From JADJPF01 sp964492845 (GTDB lineage Bacteria > Acidobacteriota > Blastocatellia > Chloracidobacteriales > JADJPF01), in NCBI GenBank assembly GCA_964492845.1, contig CAZBMZ010000003.1:124001-188000 (forward strand): DNA of 64,000 nucleotides, given 5' to 3'. Under the pieces are notes generated by a model. It saw only the letters and a list, made by a program, of their open reading frames with translations, had not been told where the DNA came from and made no database searches. Made by a program: the position numbers and the translations under genes. Positions 24,705-33,319 of the stretch are shown here, one piece after another (position 1 is the first letter of the stretch; each line of letters opens with the position of its first letter).

Positions 24705-25778
24705 ATGGCAACAACACAAAAACCAAAAATTAATCCTTTAAGCCGTCGTCCTCGTCAACAAAGACTTGTTATGGCAATTAGAGGAGGTGCAGGAGTAGGG
24801 AAAAGTCATTTTGTTCGTAGTATGTCAGAAGCACAAATGGGACGTTTATGTATTTTTGATGTTGAACGCAAAACCCGCTTACTTAAAGGAGTTGGCACTT
24901 TATTTGATGGTATAGAAATAGAACATTCTGACGAACTTCCAGAATTTATTGACTGGGCAATATCTGGCGAAGGGCTAGAACAAAACTATGGATGTTTTGC
25001 ACTAGATTCCTGGGCCTCTTACTTTAGTGCTAAACATAGCGAGATGATTGCTGCTGTTAGGGAAAGAACCAGCAACCCACTAGCACAACCTAGTGCAGAA
25101 GAATTAGCAGCAGATCAAATGATCCTACAAGGTGTTTTAAGAAAGTTATGTATTGAAAGTGGTAAATCAGTAGTAATAATTGACCAAATTCCAGCTAAGG
25201 GCAAAGAAGCAAAAGAAGACAATGAAGTTGGCCGAGTGTTACCTATGACTGCTAGCGGTTTAGAATATTTTGTTGATATTATGGTAGAAGTTTCTTTACA
25301 AGAACGAGATGGAGAAATAGTTAGAGTCTTTCAAGTAATAAAAAGTAATTCTTCTGCCTTTGAAGTTGGTTTTGAAATGGTTGGAAATATTACTTTTAAG
25401 GACTTTTTAGACCATATGAAAAAAGAAACTACAGAACTACCTATGGATGCACCAAAACCTATAACAGTACCAATTACTTTAGAAGAAAAAACTCCAACTT
25501 TATCTGTAGTAGCACCAACAATTACTATAAAAGACTTAGTTGAAAAAGCTGTAAAAAATGGTTTTAAGCAAGCTGATATTATAACTGCTGCTAGGGTCTA
25601 CCATAATCAGCCTAATATTTATCACTTAAGCACAGAACAAATCTTAGATTTAGACCATCGTATGACAGCAAGGATTGAAAAGCTTAAATCCCAGCAAGAT
25701 ATTTCTGTTGTAGAGAAAGAATTGCCTGTACCAATTCCAACAGAAAAAATTGCTGCTCGTAGTCTTAAACGAGCTTAA
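24705..25778 (+). CDS. Sak4-like (AAA_24) P-loop ATPase
   Basis: A 357-aa RecA-fold ATPase of the kind found in phage recombination modules (Sak4/AAA_24). Basic N-terminus, Walker A G-G-A-G-V-G-K-S (27-34), D-V-E-R-K-T-R motif after strand 2, Walker B in F-A-L-D-S-W-A, and V-V-I-I-D-Q-I-P-A-K-G-K. Residues 230-357 form an additional helical and Pro-rich extension ending in a basic tail. Phage homologues are single-strand annealing or RecA-like proteins working with SSB. No SSB, exonuclease or other phage gene is nearby, so this is a domesticated or orphan copy whose job is unknown. Confidence 0.7.
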   Translation: MATTQKPKINPLSRRPRQQRLVMAIRGGAGVGKSHFVRSMSEAQMGRLCIFDVERKTRLLKGVGTLFDGIEIEHSDELPEFIDWAISGEGLEQNYGCFALDSWASYFSAKHSEMIAAVRERTSNPLAQPSAEELAADQMILQGVLRKLCIESGKSVVIIDQIPAKGKEAKEDNEVGRVLPMTASGLEYFVDIMVEVSLQERDGEIVRVFQVIKSNSSAFEVGFEMVGNITFKDFLDHMKKETTELPMDAPKPITVPITLEEKTPTLSVVAPTITIKDLVEKAVKNGFKQADIITAARVYHNQPNIYHLSTEQILDLDHRMTARIEKLKSQQDISVVEKELPVPIPTEKIAARSLKRA

Positions 25779-25798
25779 ATAAAGTAGAAAATTTTGCT

Positions 25799-25825
25799 AA
25801 GGACAACATAAAAAGTGTTGTCCTT
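25799..25825. terminator. hairpin between convergent genes
   Basis: A perfect 10-bp stem AAGGACAACA/TGTTGTCCTT (25799-25808, 25816-25825) with a 7-nt loop. It touches the stop codon of the minus-strand acyltransferase. It lacks a long T-tract, so efficiency is uncertain. Confidence 0.55.
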
Positions 25826-26573
25826 ATTGCAATCCAATCAACTGCCTAAATTTTTCATACATTATATTTAAGGAAAGTTTACCTTTAAGAATTGCCTTGT
25901 AATGATGAGTTTTTTGGTTGATGATGTCAGTTTTTAGTGCTTCTAACTGGCTGGTTAACTCTGTTTGTAACTCTAAATTAAGGTTTTTAATTTGCTCTAA
26001 ATTTAATATTTGCTTTGGTTGGTTAAAAGAGATAAATACTTCTGGAAGTTGCTCATTAAGAAATTCATAGCGAAAAGTAACAGCAACTAACTGCACTTGT
26101 GGAACATGTTTTATTAACCAAACTAACCCACGTAAAAATTTAATAGGTCTAGTGTCGTTTGGAAGTAATTCACCTTGAGGAAAAATCCAAATTGCACAAG
26201 TTGTTTTGTTTGTATTATTTAGCAAATTAGCTGCATACTCCAGTGAACGATAAGCACTAATAGGAGACTCACGATCTATAGAAAAAGCTCCTATCCAACG
26301 AAAAAAGCTATATTTACGTAGTTGTTTTGCCATCATCATTAAATAACCATCAAACTTAAGCAGGTCACGAGTAAGATAAAAAGCGATAAGTCCATCCCAC
26401 CAATTGCTATGATTAGCATAAAAAATTACTGGATATTGTGGATTAATATTTTTTAAGTTTTCAAATCCTACTGTCCAAATTTGATGAAAATGCCGTTTAA
26501 GCATACCTCGATTAACTAGGGCAAAAACCCTTTCTACATTAAGATCTTTGCGGGCAGTAATTATTGATTCCAT
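25824..26573 (-). CDS. lysophospholipid acyltransferase family protein (PlsC-like)
   Basis: A 249-aa acyltransferase with the catalytic N-H-S-N-W-W-D (H55-x4-D60) and downstream I-F-P-Q-G-E block equivalent to the F-P-E-G-T substrate motif. It would esterify an acyl chain onto a lyso-lipid or a hydroxylated carotenoid/glycoside at the membrane. The start overlaps the end of the isomerase-like gene by 13 bp, so it is the second gene of a minus-strand operon. In other bacteria such acyltransferases accompany carotenoid-ester pathways, so a carotenoid-acylating role is plausible but unproven. Ordinary phospholipid synthesis is the alternative. Confidence 0.82.
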   Translation of the reverse strand: MESIITARKDLNVERVFALVNRGMLKRHFHQIWTVGFENLKNINPQYPVIFYANHSNWWDGLIAFYLTRDLLKFDGYLMMMAKQLRKYSFFRWIGAFSIDRESPISAYRSLEYAANLLNNTNKTTCAIWIFPQGELLPNDTRPIKFLRGLVWLIKHVPQVQLVAVTFRYEFLNEQLPEVFISFNQPKQILNLEQIKNLNLELQTELTSQLEALKTDIINQKTHHYKAILKGKLSLNIMYEKFRQLIGLQ

Positions 26574-28042
26574 TTAATCTTAAATTCTTTAGCAATAAGC
26601 ATTGCACAAGAAACACCTGAAGCTGCTACAGCACTAACACCTTGACCAGGAAAACAGCTATCTCCTGCACAATAAAGATTTTTTAATGGAGTAAGATTTT
26701 TAGGCTTAAAAAGCAAATCTTTTCCATTAGTAAAAAGTGGGCCATAACTTCCTTCTTTACGTGCAAGATATCGCTCATTAGTCAGCGGACTAGCAGCTAT
26801 AGAAAAGTGTGGAGGTGATTTTAAGGGTAATCTTTCTAGTAATTTTGCAGCCGTCTTTTCTTTCCATTCTTTATAATCTTTATCTCTTTTGCCATTGGTA
26901 TAGCTATGTACAGTAAAGGCATGTACATTATGACAATCACTAGGTGCAATACTACTATCTAAAATAGAAGGTATAGAAAGATAAACCGTACCGCCATCTT
27001 TTTGCATTTCTTCCCAATTTTCTAAAATAATATGATGTGTTGAATAATCTGAAGGAATGGCTGATTTAGGTACGCCACAAAATAAACTAAAAAAGCTACG
27101 TGAGGCAGGAAACTTTTTATAAGGCTTAAGTAAAGTTTTAGCTACATTTTCATCTGTAAGCATTTCTGCTGTATTCCAAGCTGTTGCATTAGAAACAATT
27201 ACACGCGCTTTAATTTGCTCCCCATTCTTAAATTCTAGTCCAACAGCTTTAGAATTTTCACAAATTATTTTTGTAACTTTTTGACGACAATAAACTTTAC
27301 CACCAAATTTTTCTATTCCTCGAACTAAAGCATAAGGAATTTGATTTACTCCTCCAACCGGGTAGCGGACTCCTCCAACATGTCTATCTGCAATAACTAT
27401 TGAGGCATTAATTAAAGGTGTTTCTTTTGCTCCAACTAAGGCCCAGCTATAACATTCTAGGTCAATAAAGCGTAGCAATAATGGATCTTGAAAAGTTTTG
27501 CGGGCTAAAGTTCCTAAATCCTTAAAAGAATTAACAGCTAGTTTAATAGCACTAAATGGACGTTGAAAAGTAAATCGCATTCCTGCCGAAGGATCTTCTA
27601 GGGAAATATAGTCTAGGCTATCCATCATAGCAAAAATATCTGCTAACTTATCATAGAATTTGCGAATAGCATCTTTTTCTTTTGGAAATAGTGCTGTTAG
27701 TTCTGTTAAAAAGCGTTCTCGGTCATAATGGGCGCGAACTTGCCAACCATTTGGCAAATGATAATGTATTTGAATTGGATCAAGCACAGATGTTACAGAC
27801 TCGTCTATTTCTGCCAAGATTTTATGTAAAAAATTAGCTTTTCCTGTTTTTCCTAATGTGTAAAGCAGTGAAGCACCAACATCAAAACAATAACCTTTGC
27901 GGTTAAAATGTGACGCGCTACCTCCTGGAACATAATGTTGTTCATATACTGCAACTTTTAATCCACGTCGAGCAAGTAAGGCTGCTGTAGTTAATCCACC
28001 AACTCCACTACCAATAATTGCTACATCTACTATTTCATCCAT
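26561..28042 (-). CDS. carotenoid isomerase/desaturase-like FAD oxidoreductase (CrtH/CrtI family)
   Basis: A 493-aa flavoprotein. It starts with the dinucleotide motif G-S-G-V-G-G (11-16), then Y-E-Q-H-Y-V-P-G-G-S-A-S, F-D-V-G-A-S, and ends with Y-C-A-G-D-S-C-F-P-G-Q-G-V-S-A-V-A-A-S-G. The P-G-Q-G-V-x-A-V-x-x-S-G ending and overall pattern are closest to plant/cyanobacterial carotene cis-trans isomerases (CrtH/CRTISO) and related retinol-saturase-like enzymes, rather than bacterial CrtI. A plant-type phytoene desaturase 1 kb away makes an isomerase role attractive. Precise activity is unproved. Confidence 0.72.
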   Translation of the reverse strand: MDEIVDVAIIGSGVGGLTTAALLARRGLKVAVYEQHYVPGGSASHFNRKGYCFDVGASLLYTLGKTGKANFLHKILAEIDESVTSVLDPIQIHYHLPNGWQVRAHYDRERFLTELTALFPKEKDAIRKFYDKLADIFAMMDSLDYISLEDPSAGMRFTFQRPFSAIKLAVNSFKDLGTLARKTFQDPLLLRFIDLECYSWALVGAKETPLINASIVIADRHVGGVRYPVGGVNQIPYALVRGIEKFGGKVYCRQKVTKIICENSKAVGLEFKNGEQIKARVIVSNATAWNTAEMLTDENVAKTLLKPYKKFPASRSFFSLFCGVPKSAIPSDYSTHHIILENWEEMQKDGGTVYLSIPSILDSSIAPSDCHNVHAFTVHSYTNGKRDKDYKEWKEKTAAKLLERLPLKSPPHFSIAASPLTNERYLARKEGSYGPLFTNGKDLLFKPKNLTPLKNLYCAGDSCFPGQGVSAVAASGVSCAMLIAKEFKIKWNQ

Positions 28043-28352
28043 GAAAAGTACTAACTTTCTGATAGGTTTTATTTTATTAATTGTAAGATTATCGACTAGA
28101 TAACTATTTGCAATTAAAAGAGAAATAAAAATTTTTGTAAAATTTTTATAATTTTTAGATTTTTTCTTTCCTGATTTTTTATAAACTTTGGTAATATTTA
28201 CTAAATTATTTGTTCAAAACAATAACATTTTAGTTTGTCTGAACTTTAGACACAAGCCATTGCTAGTTGTTGCCTAGTTGGTTAACCAACAAAGATTTTA
28301 AGCTTTAATTTAGTAATTTATTTTCACTGCCTTGAACAAGAAAGGAAATCTT
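28043..28352. promoter_or_regulatory. divergent intergenic region with a 14-bp palindrome
   Basis: 310 bp between the divergent carotenoid-isomerase-like gene and a secreted-protein gene, with no coding potential seen. GTTGGTTAACCAAC at 28277-28290 is a perfect palindrome 63 bp before the ATG at 28353 and could be an operator. AAAGGAAA serves as ribosome-binding site for the downstream gene. Confidence 0.4.
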
Positions 28353-28850
28353 ATGAATAAAGTAAATTTTGCTATTAATATGCAAACAATAAAAAATTTT
28401 ATTGTTTCATCAGGTCGCCCCATTATTGCTGGCTTAACAACTTTGGTAATGCTAATTGCTATTCAAGCAGCAGTTTCTGCACAAGGCAATACAGGGATTA
28501 ATTTTGTTGGAGTAGGCTCTTATGCTGTTACAGGTAAATATATTGATATGAAGGTAGATAAAATAGTTAATAAAAGAGCAGCTAAAAGTAAAACAGGTAG
28601 TTTACGGGTCAGCGTTTGGGCAACAAAAGAAGCTTATAATGGCGGAACAATAAATGGTTATGTGCTAGGGCGTTATAGTATGGAACCTCTACAAGGTGGT
28701 TTTACTAGAAGTAATGTCGCTGTTAGTGTACAGTATGCACCTCCCCCAAAAGGTACTTATGTAATTGTAATGACATTAGATGAATTTGACAGTAGTCGAA
28801 AATGGGTGACAGCAGACTTTATTACTTTTAAAAAGTTACAAGCTTTCTAG
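28353..28850 (+). CDS. secreted hypothetical protein
   Basis: A 165-aa protein with a long N-region and a hydrophobic segment ending A-A-V-S-A-Q-G (signal peptide cut near residue 45), then a beta-rich exported domain with the pattern Y-N-G-G-T-I-N-G-Y-V-L-G-R-Y and Y-V-I-V-M-T-L-D-E-F. No family recognised. ATG 28353 is preferred because AAAGGAAA is 5-6 nt upstream; TTG 28332 has no such box. It sits between the two divergent carotenoid gene groups and has its own terminator, so a functional link to carotenoids is not implied. Confidence 0.7.
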   Translation: MNKVNFAINMQTIKNFIVSSGRPIIAGLTTLVMLIAIQAAVSAQGNTGINFVGVGSYAVTGKYIDMKVDKIVNKRAAKSKTGSLRVSVWATKEAYNGGTINGYVLGRYSMEPLQGGFTRSNVAVSVQYAPPPKGTYVIVMTLDEFDSSRKWVTADFITFKKLQAF

Positions 28851-28876
28851 ATCTTGCAAAAAACAAATTTATTAAT

Positions 28877-28909
28877 AAAAATGCAGGTTTCTACGACCTG
28901 CATTTTTTA
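28877..28909 (+). terminator. intrinsic terminator
   Basis: ATGCAGGT (28881-28888), 7-nt loop, ACCTGCAT (28896-28903), then TTTTTT, extended outward by AAAA/TTTT. Strong terminator for the secreted-protein gene. Confidence 0.85.
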
Positions 28910-29031
28910 TTTATCGGCAATTAATTTAGACAAAATATTAAAAATATTAGACAATATTTAGACAAATATAAAACATAGCTAATTTGTATAGGTAAATTAA
29001 TTTTTTGCCTTTTAATTGAAAACAAAATTTT

Positions 29032-30417
29032 ATGAGTAAAAATAATTCGGTAATTATTATTGGTGGTGGACTTGCAGGATTAACAGCAGCAAAAAGGCTT
29101 TTGGACTCAGGTTATCAAGTAGAACTTTATGAAGGAAGAAAACTTTTGGGTGGAAAGGTTTCTGCTTGGCAAGATGCTGATGGTGATTGGATAGAAAGCG
29201 GACTACATGTTTTTTTTGGTGCTTATAAAGAAATTTACGATTTGATGAAAGAGCTAAATGTTTACAATCAAATTATTTGGAAAGAACATGTTTTGACTTA
29301 TACCTTAGAACAAGGAGAACGCTTTGAATTTCGCACTACTTCCTTACCTAGCCCTTTTCATTTGCTCCCAGCAGTATTTCAAAATCGATATTTTAATTGG
29401 TTAGAAAAACTTTCTTTAGCTAAAGCTTTACAACCAATGCTTTTTGGGACGGATAATTATTTTCGTAGCCAAGACAGCAAAACTTATAGTCAATGGCATA
29501 GGGAATTTGGAATAAGTGAAAAAATGCTAAAAAAAATGTTTTTACCTATGTCTTTAGCCTTAAAATTTTTACCTCCAGAAGAGCTTTCTGCAAAAATAGT
29601 TTTAGATGTTTCAGGCACTTTTTTACGTACTCCTACAGCGTCTAAAATGGGTTTTTTAAGCGGCTCACCAGCAGAAAAACTAACCGGCCCTTTGGCTAAA
29701 TATATTACTAATAAAGGTGGAAAGATTTACTTAAATAGTCCAGTAGAAAAACTTAACCTAGAATCAAATAAAATTACTGGGGCAGTGCTAAAAAGCGGGG
29801 AAGTGCTAAAGGCAGATTATTATCTGTTAGCTTTACCTATACATAAATTACAAGCAATTTTGCCTAGTAGGGTTAAAGAAGAAAAATTCTTTAATAATCT
29901 CTATGAATTTGAAGGAGTTCCAGTAATTACCACACAACTTTGGTTTAATCAACAAGTTACAGGTGTAGACAATATACTTTTTTCTCCAGATGGAATAATT
30001 CCTGTTTATGCTGATCTTGGCAATACTACTAAAGATTATTCTTGTCAGGGAAAATCTAGAATTGAAGCAGTTGTAGCTCCTGCACGTCAAATTTGGGATT
30101 GGGATGATAAAAAAATTGTTGCAGAAGTTTTTGCTAACATTAAAAGCTATTTTCCAAAATTATCAGCAAATGCTAAAGTAACTAAATCAACTGTGGTAAG
30201 AATCCCAAGATCAGTTTATTGGCCTAAACCTGGTGTTGATAAATTACGCCCCACACAAACTACACCAATAGGGAATTTATTTTTAGCTGGTGGTTATACA
30301 CAGCAGCGTTTTTATGACAGTATGGAAGGTGCTGTTAGCAGCGGAAACTTAGCAGCAAAAGCTATTGAACAAGCTACTAGTAAACAATTAAACTCCAAAG
30401 CCGTAGCAAAATCTTAG
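29032..30417 (+). CDS. crtP: 15-cis-phytoene desaturase, plant/cyanobacterial type
   Basis: A 461-aa FAD-dependent desaturase. It follows the CrtP/PDS pattern: G-G-G-L-A-G-L-T-A-A-K at 11-21, L-L-G-G-K-V-S-A-W-Q-D-x-D-G-D-W-I-E-S-G-L-H-V-F-F-G-A-Y, K-M-G-F-L-S-G-S-P-A-E-K-L, and the C-terminal R-P-T-Q-T-T-P-I-G-N-L-F-L-A-G-G-Y-T-x-Q and S-M-E-G-A-V-S-S-G. These blocks match plant/cyanobacterial phytoene desaturases far better than CrtI. It would convert phytoene to phytofluene/zeta-carotene, transferring electrons to quinone at the membrane. A single gene here may do more desaturation steps, because no CrtQ-like second copy is seen. First of a three-gene run crtP-crtB-crtE. Confidence 0.85.
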   Translation: MSKNNSVIIIGGGLAGLTAAKRLLDSGYQVELYEGRKLLGGKVSAWQDADGDWIESGLHVFFGAYKEIYDLMKELNVYNQIIWKEHVLTYTLEQGERFEFRTTSLPSPFHLLPAVFQNRYFNWLEKLSLAKALQPMLFGTDNYFRSQDSKTYSQWHREFGISEKMLKKMFLPMSLALKFLPPEELSAKIVLDVSGTFLRTPTASKMGFLSGSPAEKLTGPLAKYITNKGGKIYLNSPVEKLNLESNKITGAVLKSGEVLKADYYLLALPIHKLQAILPSRVKEEKFFNNLYEFEGVPVITTQLWFNQQVTGVDNILFSPDGIIPVYADLGNTTKDYSCQGKSRIEAVVAPARQIWDWDDKKIVAEVFANIKSYFPKLSANAKVTKSTVVRIPRSVYWPKPGVDKLRPTQTTPIGNLFLAGGYTQQRFYDSMEGAVSSGNLAAKAIEQATSKQLNSKAVAKS

Positions 30418-30437
30418 TATGATCTGGGTAATTATTA

Positions 30438-31322
30438 ATGAGTAAAGATTCTTTTGTTGCTGCCAAAGAAGCTTTTGCCCGTTGTGAAAATATTGTTCGC
30501 CATCATGCAAAAAGCTTTTATTTTTGCAGTCATTTTCTTCCTTACAATAAAAGAATAGCAATGTTTGCTATTTATGCACTTTGTCGAACTTTAGATGACA
30601 TAGTTGATGAATCTGCCCCAGAAAATAAGCTTATAACTCACCAGTTATTAGACCAATGGCAAGAAAAACTAGATATTTTATATAGTGGTAAAACAGTAAA
30701 AGAGCCTATTTTAGTAGCTATGAGAGCCGTACTTGATTCTTATGCAGTCAATAAACAACATTTTTTAGACTTAATTGCTGGTGTAAGAATGGATTTAGAG
30801 CCGCAACCATTTAAGAATTTTGATGAGCTTCGTCTTTATTGCTATAGAGTTGCTGCAACTGTGGGACTTATGGCATCTGAGGTTTTTGGTTATAGTGACG
30901 CTAGTGCTTTAGCTAAAGCAGAAAACTTAGGAATTGCTATGCAGCTAACTAATATTTTGCGCGATGTTGGAGAAGATTTAGAAATAGGAAGAATTTATCT
31001 ACCTGTTGATGAGCTAAATAAATTTAATTATTTAGAGTCAGACCTAAAAGCTAAAAAAGTTAATAAAAATTTTATTGCCCTAATGAAATTTCAAATTGAA
31101 CGCGCTCGTAGTTTTTACCAAGACGCAGAATTAGGTATTAAATTACTTAGTCCTGATAGTCGTTTTACGGTACTTGCTGCTAGTAGACTTTATGGAGCAA
31201 TACTATCTAAAATAGAAAGTAATAATTATGATGTATTTTCGCGTCGTGCTAGTCTTAGCCTAAGTGCTAAGTTATTATATTTGCCTAATATTTGGTTAAC
31301 GCGCCAAATTAAATTTGCTTAA
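30438..31322 (+). CDS. crtB: phytoene synthase (squalene/phytoene synthase family)
   Basis: A 294-aa trans-isoprenyl diphosphate synthase, head-to-head type. First Asp-rich motif D53-D54-x-x-D57 in R-T-L-D-D-I-V-D-E; second N172-I-L-R-D176-V-G-E-D180. It begins with the typical H-H-A-K-S-F-Y-F-x-S-x-x-L-P. It condenses two GGPP to phytoene, feeding the desaturase encoded 20 bp upstream. Squalene synthesis is the alternative, but the carotenoid neighbours favour phytoene. Confidence 0.9.
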   Translation: MSKDSFVAAKEAFARCENIVRHHAKSFYFCSHFLPYNKRIAMFAIYALCRTLDDIVDESAPENKLITHQLLDQWQEKLDILYSGKTVKEPILVAMRAVLDSYAVNKQHFLDLIAGVRMDLEPQPFKNFDELRLYCYRVAATVGLMASEVFGYSDASALAKAENLGIAMQLTNILRDVGEDLEIGRIYLPVDELNKFNYLESDLKAKKVNKNFIALMKFQIERARSFYQDAELGIKLLSPDSRFTVLAASRLYGAILSKIESNNYDVFSRRASLSLSAKLLYLPNIWLTRQIKFA

Positions 31323-31341
31323 TACATTTCATTATAAAGAC

Positions 31342-32310
31342 ATGTCTAAAAGAGCTTTAGATTTTGAACTTTTAATAAAAGATTGGTCACCTGCTATCGA
31401 AAAAAAGTTGGAAGAAATACTTCCTAGTTTTCCTAATATTTCCGATCCTATTTGGCAAAAAGCTATTAGATCTGCTGTTTTTGATGGAGGAAAACGCACT
31501 AGACCTTTTTTAACAATAATGGGTTGGCAAACAATTAGCCCTAATGAAAATTACCAAATAGATTTGATGCTTGAGGTTGCTGTTGCTATAGAATTAATAC
31601 ATTGTAGCTCTTTAATTTTTGATGATTTACCTTGTATGGATAATGCTACGCTAAGACATGGCACTAAAGCTTTGCACTTAGAAATTGGCGAAGATAAAGC
31701 TATTTTGGTTGCATTAGCTTTGCTATTAAAAGGTATTGAACTAGTAATTTTAGTAGCAAATTCTTTAACTTCTTTTAGGCAGTCTAATGCTTTAGTAATA
31801 AATTTAATGCAGACAATTGGCACAAATGGCTTAATTTGTGGGCAATGGTTTGACCTTTGTGCTAAACAAAGTGTTAGAAATGAAACAACAGATGCTAAAC
31901 TGTTAGCACTACGTAACTTAAAAACTATGCCTTTGATTAAGTTTTCTCTTTTAAGTGGAGCAATTTTAGCTAATGCTAATGAAGAACAGCAAATAGCTCT
32001 TAGCCAATTTGCTGAATACATAGGGGATGCCTATCAACAAGTGGATGATTTACTAGATTTTGCTGGAGACTCTATTTTACTAGGAAAAGATGTTGAGATA
32101 GATAAAAAAAATGATCGTCTTAATGATGCTTATCTTTCTTTAGAGCAAGCTGTAATTTCTATAGAGAAAAAACTTAATCAAGCTCGTAATATTATCAAAG
32201 AAAACTTTTCTAAAGAACAATCCTCTAATAATTCTAGTAACTTAATTATATTTACTTATTATCTTAGCGAACGTTTTCAAAATGTTATAGCTCAAAATAC
32301 TAATAAATAG
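31342..32310 (+). CDS. crtE: polyprenyl (geranylgeranyl) diphosphate synthase
   Basis: A 322-aa (E)-prenyl diphosphate synthase. The first Asp-rich motif is the six-spaced D94-D-L-P-C-M-D100 followed by L-R-H-G, the second is D235-D-L-L-D239, and G-G-K-R-T-R-P lies near the N-terminus. The D-D-x4-D form is found in bacterial FPP/GGPP synthases. As the third gene of the crt run it most likely supplies GGPP. ATG 31342 is preferred; the in-frame TTG at 31315 would overlap crtB and has no ribosome-binding site. Confidence 0.88.
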   Translation: MSKRALDFELLIKDWSPAIEKKLEEILPSFPNISDPIWQKAIRSAVFDGGKRTRPFLTIMGWQTISPNENYQIDLMLEVAVAIELIHCSSLIFDDLPCMDNATLRHGTKALHLEIGEDKAILVALALLLKGIELVILVANSLTSFRQSNALVINLMQTIGTNGLICGQWFDLCAKQSVRNETTDAKLLALRNLKTMPLIKFSLLSGAILANANEEQQIALSQFAEYIGDAYQQVDDLLDFAGDSILLGKDVEIDKKNDRLNDAYLSLEQAVISIEKKLNQARNIIKENFSKEQSSNNSSNLIIFTYYLSERFQNVIAQNTNK

Positions 32311-32319
32311 AGACTTAAG

Positions 32320-33192
32320 TTAATAAGCTAGCCAAAGAATTGCACGTCTTAGAACTTGGATATTTTGATGTTGTAGCCCAATATCAAACTTGTCGCATTG
32401 TTGGCTACGTTCTAGAAAAATTTCCCATAATTGGTTAACTTCTTCGTTTGCTTCCTGCTCAATATGTCTTAAAGTCTCATTTAATTCAAAATTAATTTTA
32501 TCTAAGGAAACATCTATACTACCGCGAAATGTCTTAGGTTTTAATGCGCGTTTAGCACTATTAAGGAACATAGAAGTTAAACGAGCTTTACTAGTAAATA
32601 TTTCTGAGCGTTGTTCAATATTTTTTAGTAAATTTGGTTCAGGTAATGGGTCTTTACGACCTTTACGCTCTTGGGATTCTCTAACTTGTTCTAGTTTTAA
32701 TTCTACTTTGCGCATTAAATCTCTTAGTTCAGGTTCCATTTCTGTTAAAGCAATTTCTGAAACCTTATCTAAGAATTCATCTCGTGTTTGTCCTGGGGTT
32801 GAGTAAATTTTGAAAATAGGGTTATAGAGTAAAGAAAATTTTTCTTTACGCACCAAACTATTAATTAATTCATCTTGCATTTCTACCAAACGGCTAGGAG
32901 TAAATAAAAAATTTCCAGTTTGCTTAGGTAAATCTGAAAGTGGAACACCAGAAAATTTAGTTCCTGGGGCTAGGCTAATTATTGGCTCATCCCAGTTTAT
33001 TGGCAAGTCTTTTTCTGGATACCAGGCGGTATAGATACGTTCTTCGCTATGGTGGTAAGTAGCTCTTAGACTACGAAATGTTAATTTACACTCAATCATT
33101 ACAGCAGGGTAATAAGCAGATGCACCGGCTGCAACAGGGCTATTTAACCAAATGTGAGGAACAGGAGCAGAATCTTGACTGCTGGATCTCAT
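32320..33192 (-). CDS. hypothetical protein resembling the C-terminal tail of HerA-like ATPases
   Basis: A 290-aa soluble protein with no ATPase motif of its own. Its order of features recalls the C-terminal half of long bacterial HerA/DUF87-type ATP-binding proteins: a strand-rich part with a W-D-E-P/W-D-x-A-like segment, G-x-x-F-x-x-x-P-L-S-D-L-P, then S-L-L-Y-N-P-I-F-K-I-Y-S-T-P-G-Q-T-R-D-E-F, a long charged coiled coil (about 150-270) and a final L-R-R-A-I-L-W-L-A-Y. If this is right, the N-terminal HerA motor is missing. Only 127 bp separate it from the next gene, leaving no room for it. It could be a decayed remnant or a free-standing adaptor. Homology is from memory and needs a profile search. 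Confidence 0.5.
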   Translation of the reverse strand: MRSSSQDSAPVPHIWLNSPVAAGASAYYPAVMIECKLTFRSLRATYHHSEERIYTAWYPEKDLPINWDEPIISLAPGTKFSGVPLSDLPKQTGNFLFTPSRLVEMQDELINSLVRKEKFSLLYNPIFKIYSTPGQTRDEFLDKVSEIALTEMEPELRDLMRKVELKLEQVRESQERKGRKDPLPEPNLLKNIEQRSEIFTSKARLTSMFLNSAKRALKPKTFRGSIDVSLDKINFELNETLRHIEQEANEEVNQLWEIFLERSQQCDKFDIGLQHQNIQVLRRAILWLAY

Positions 33193-33319
33193 AAGTATTG
33201 ATATTTAAGCATATTTTAGAGTTAAATTAAAGCTTTTTATTAATTTAGTAGGCGAACTATAGCGAATTGTTAAAAATAATTCAAATGCAAAATTTTAATA
33301 AAAGCGAACTTTCGGCAAA

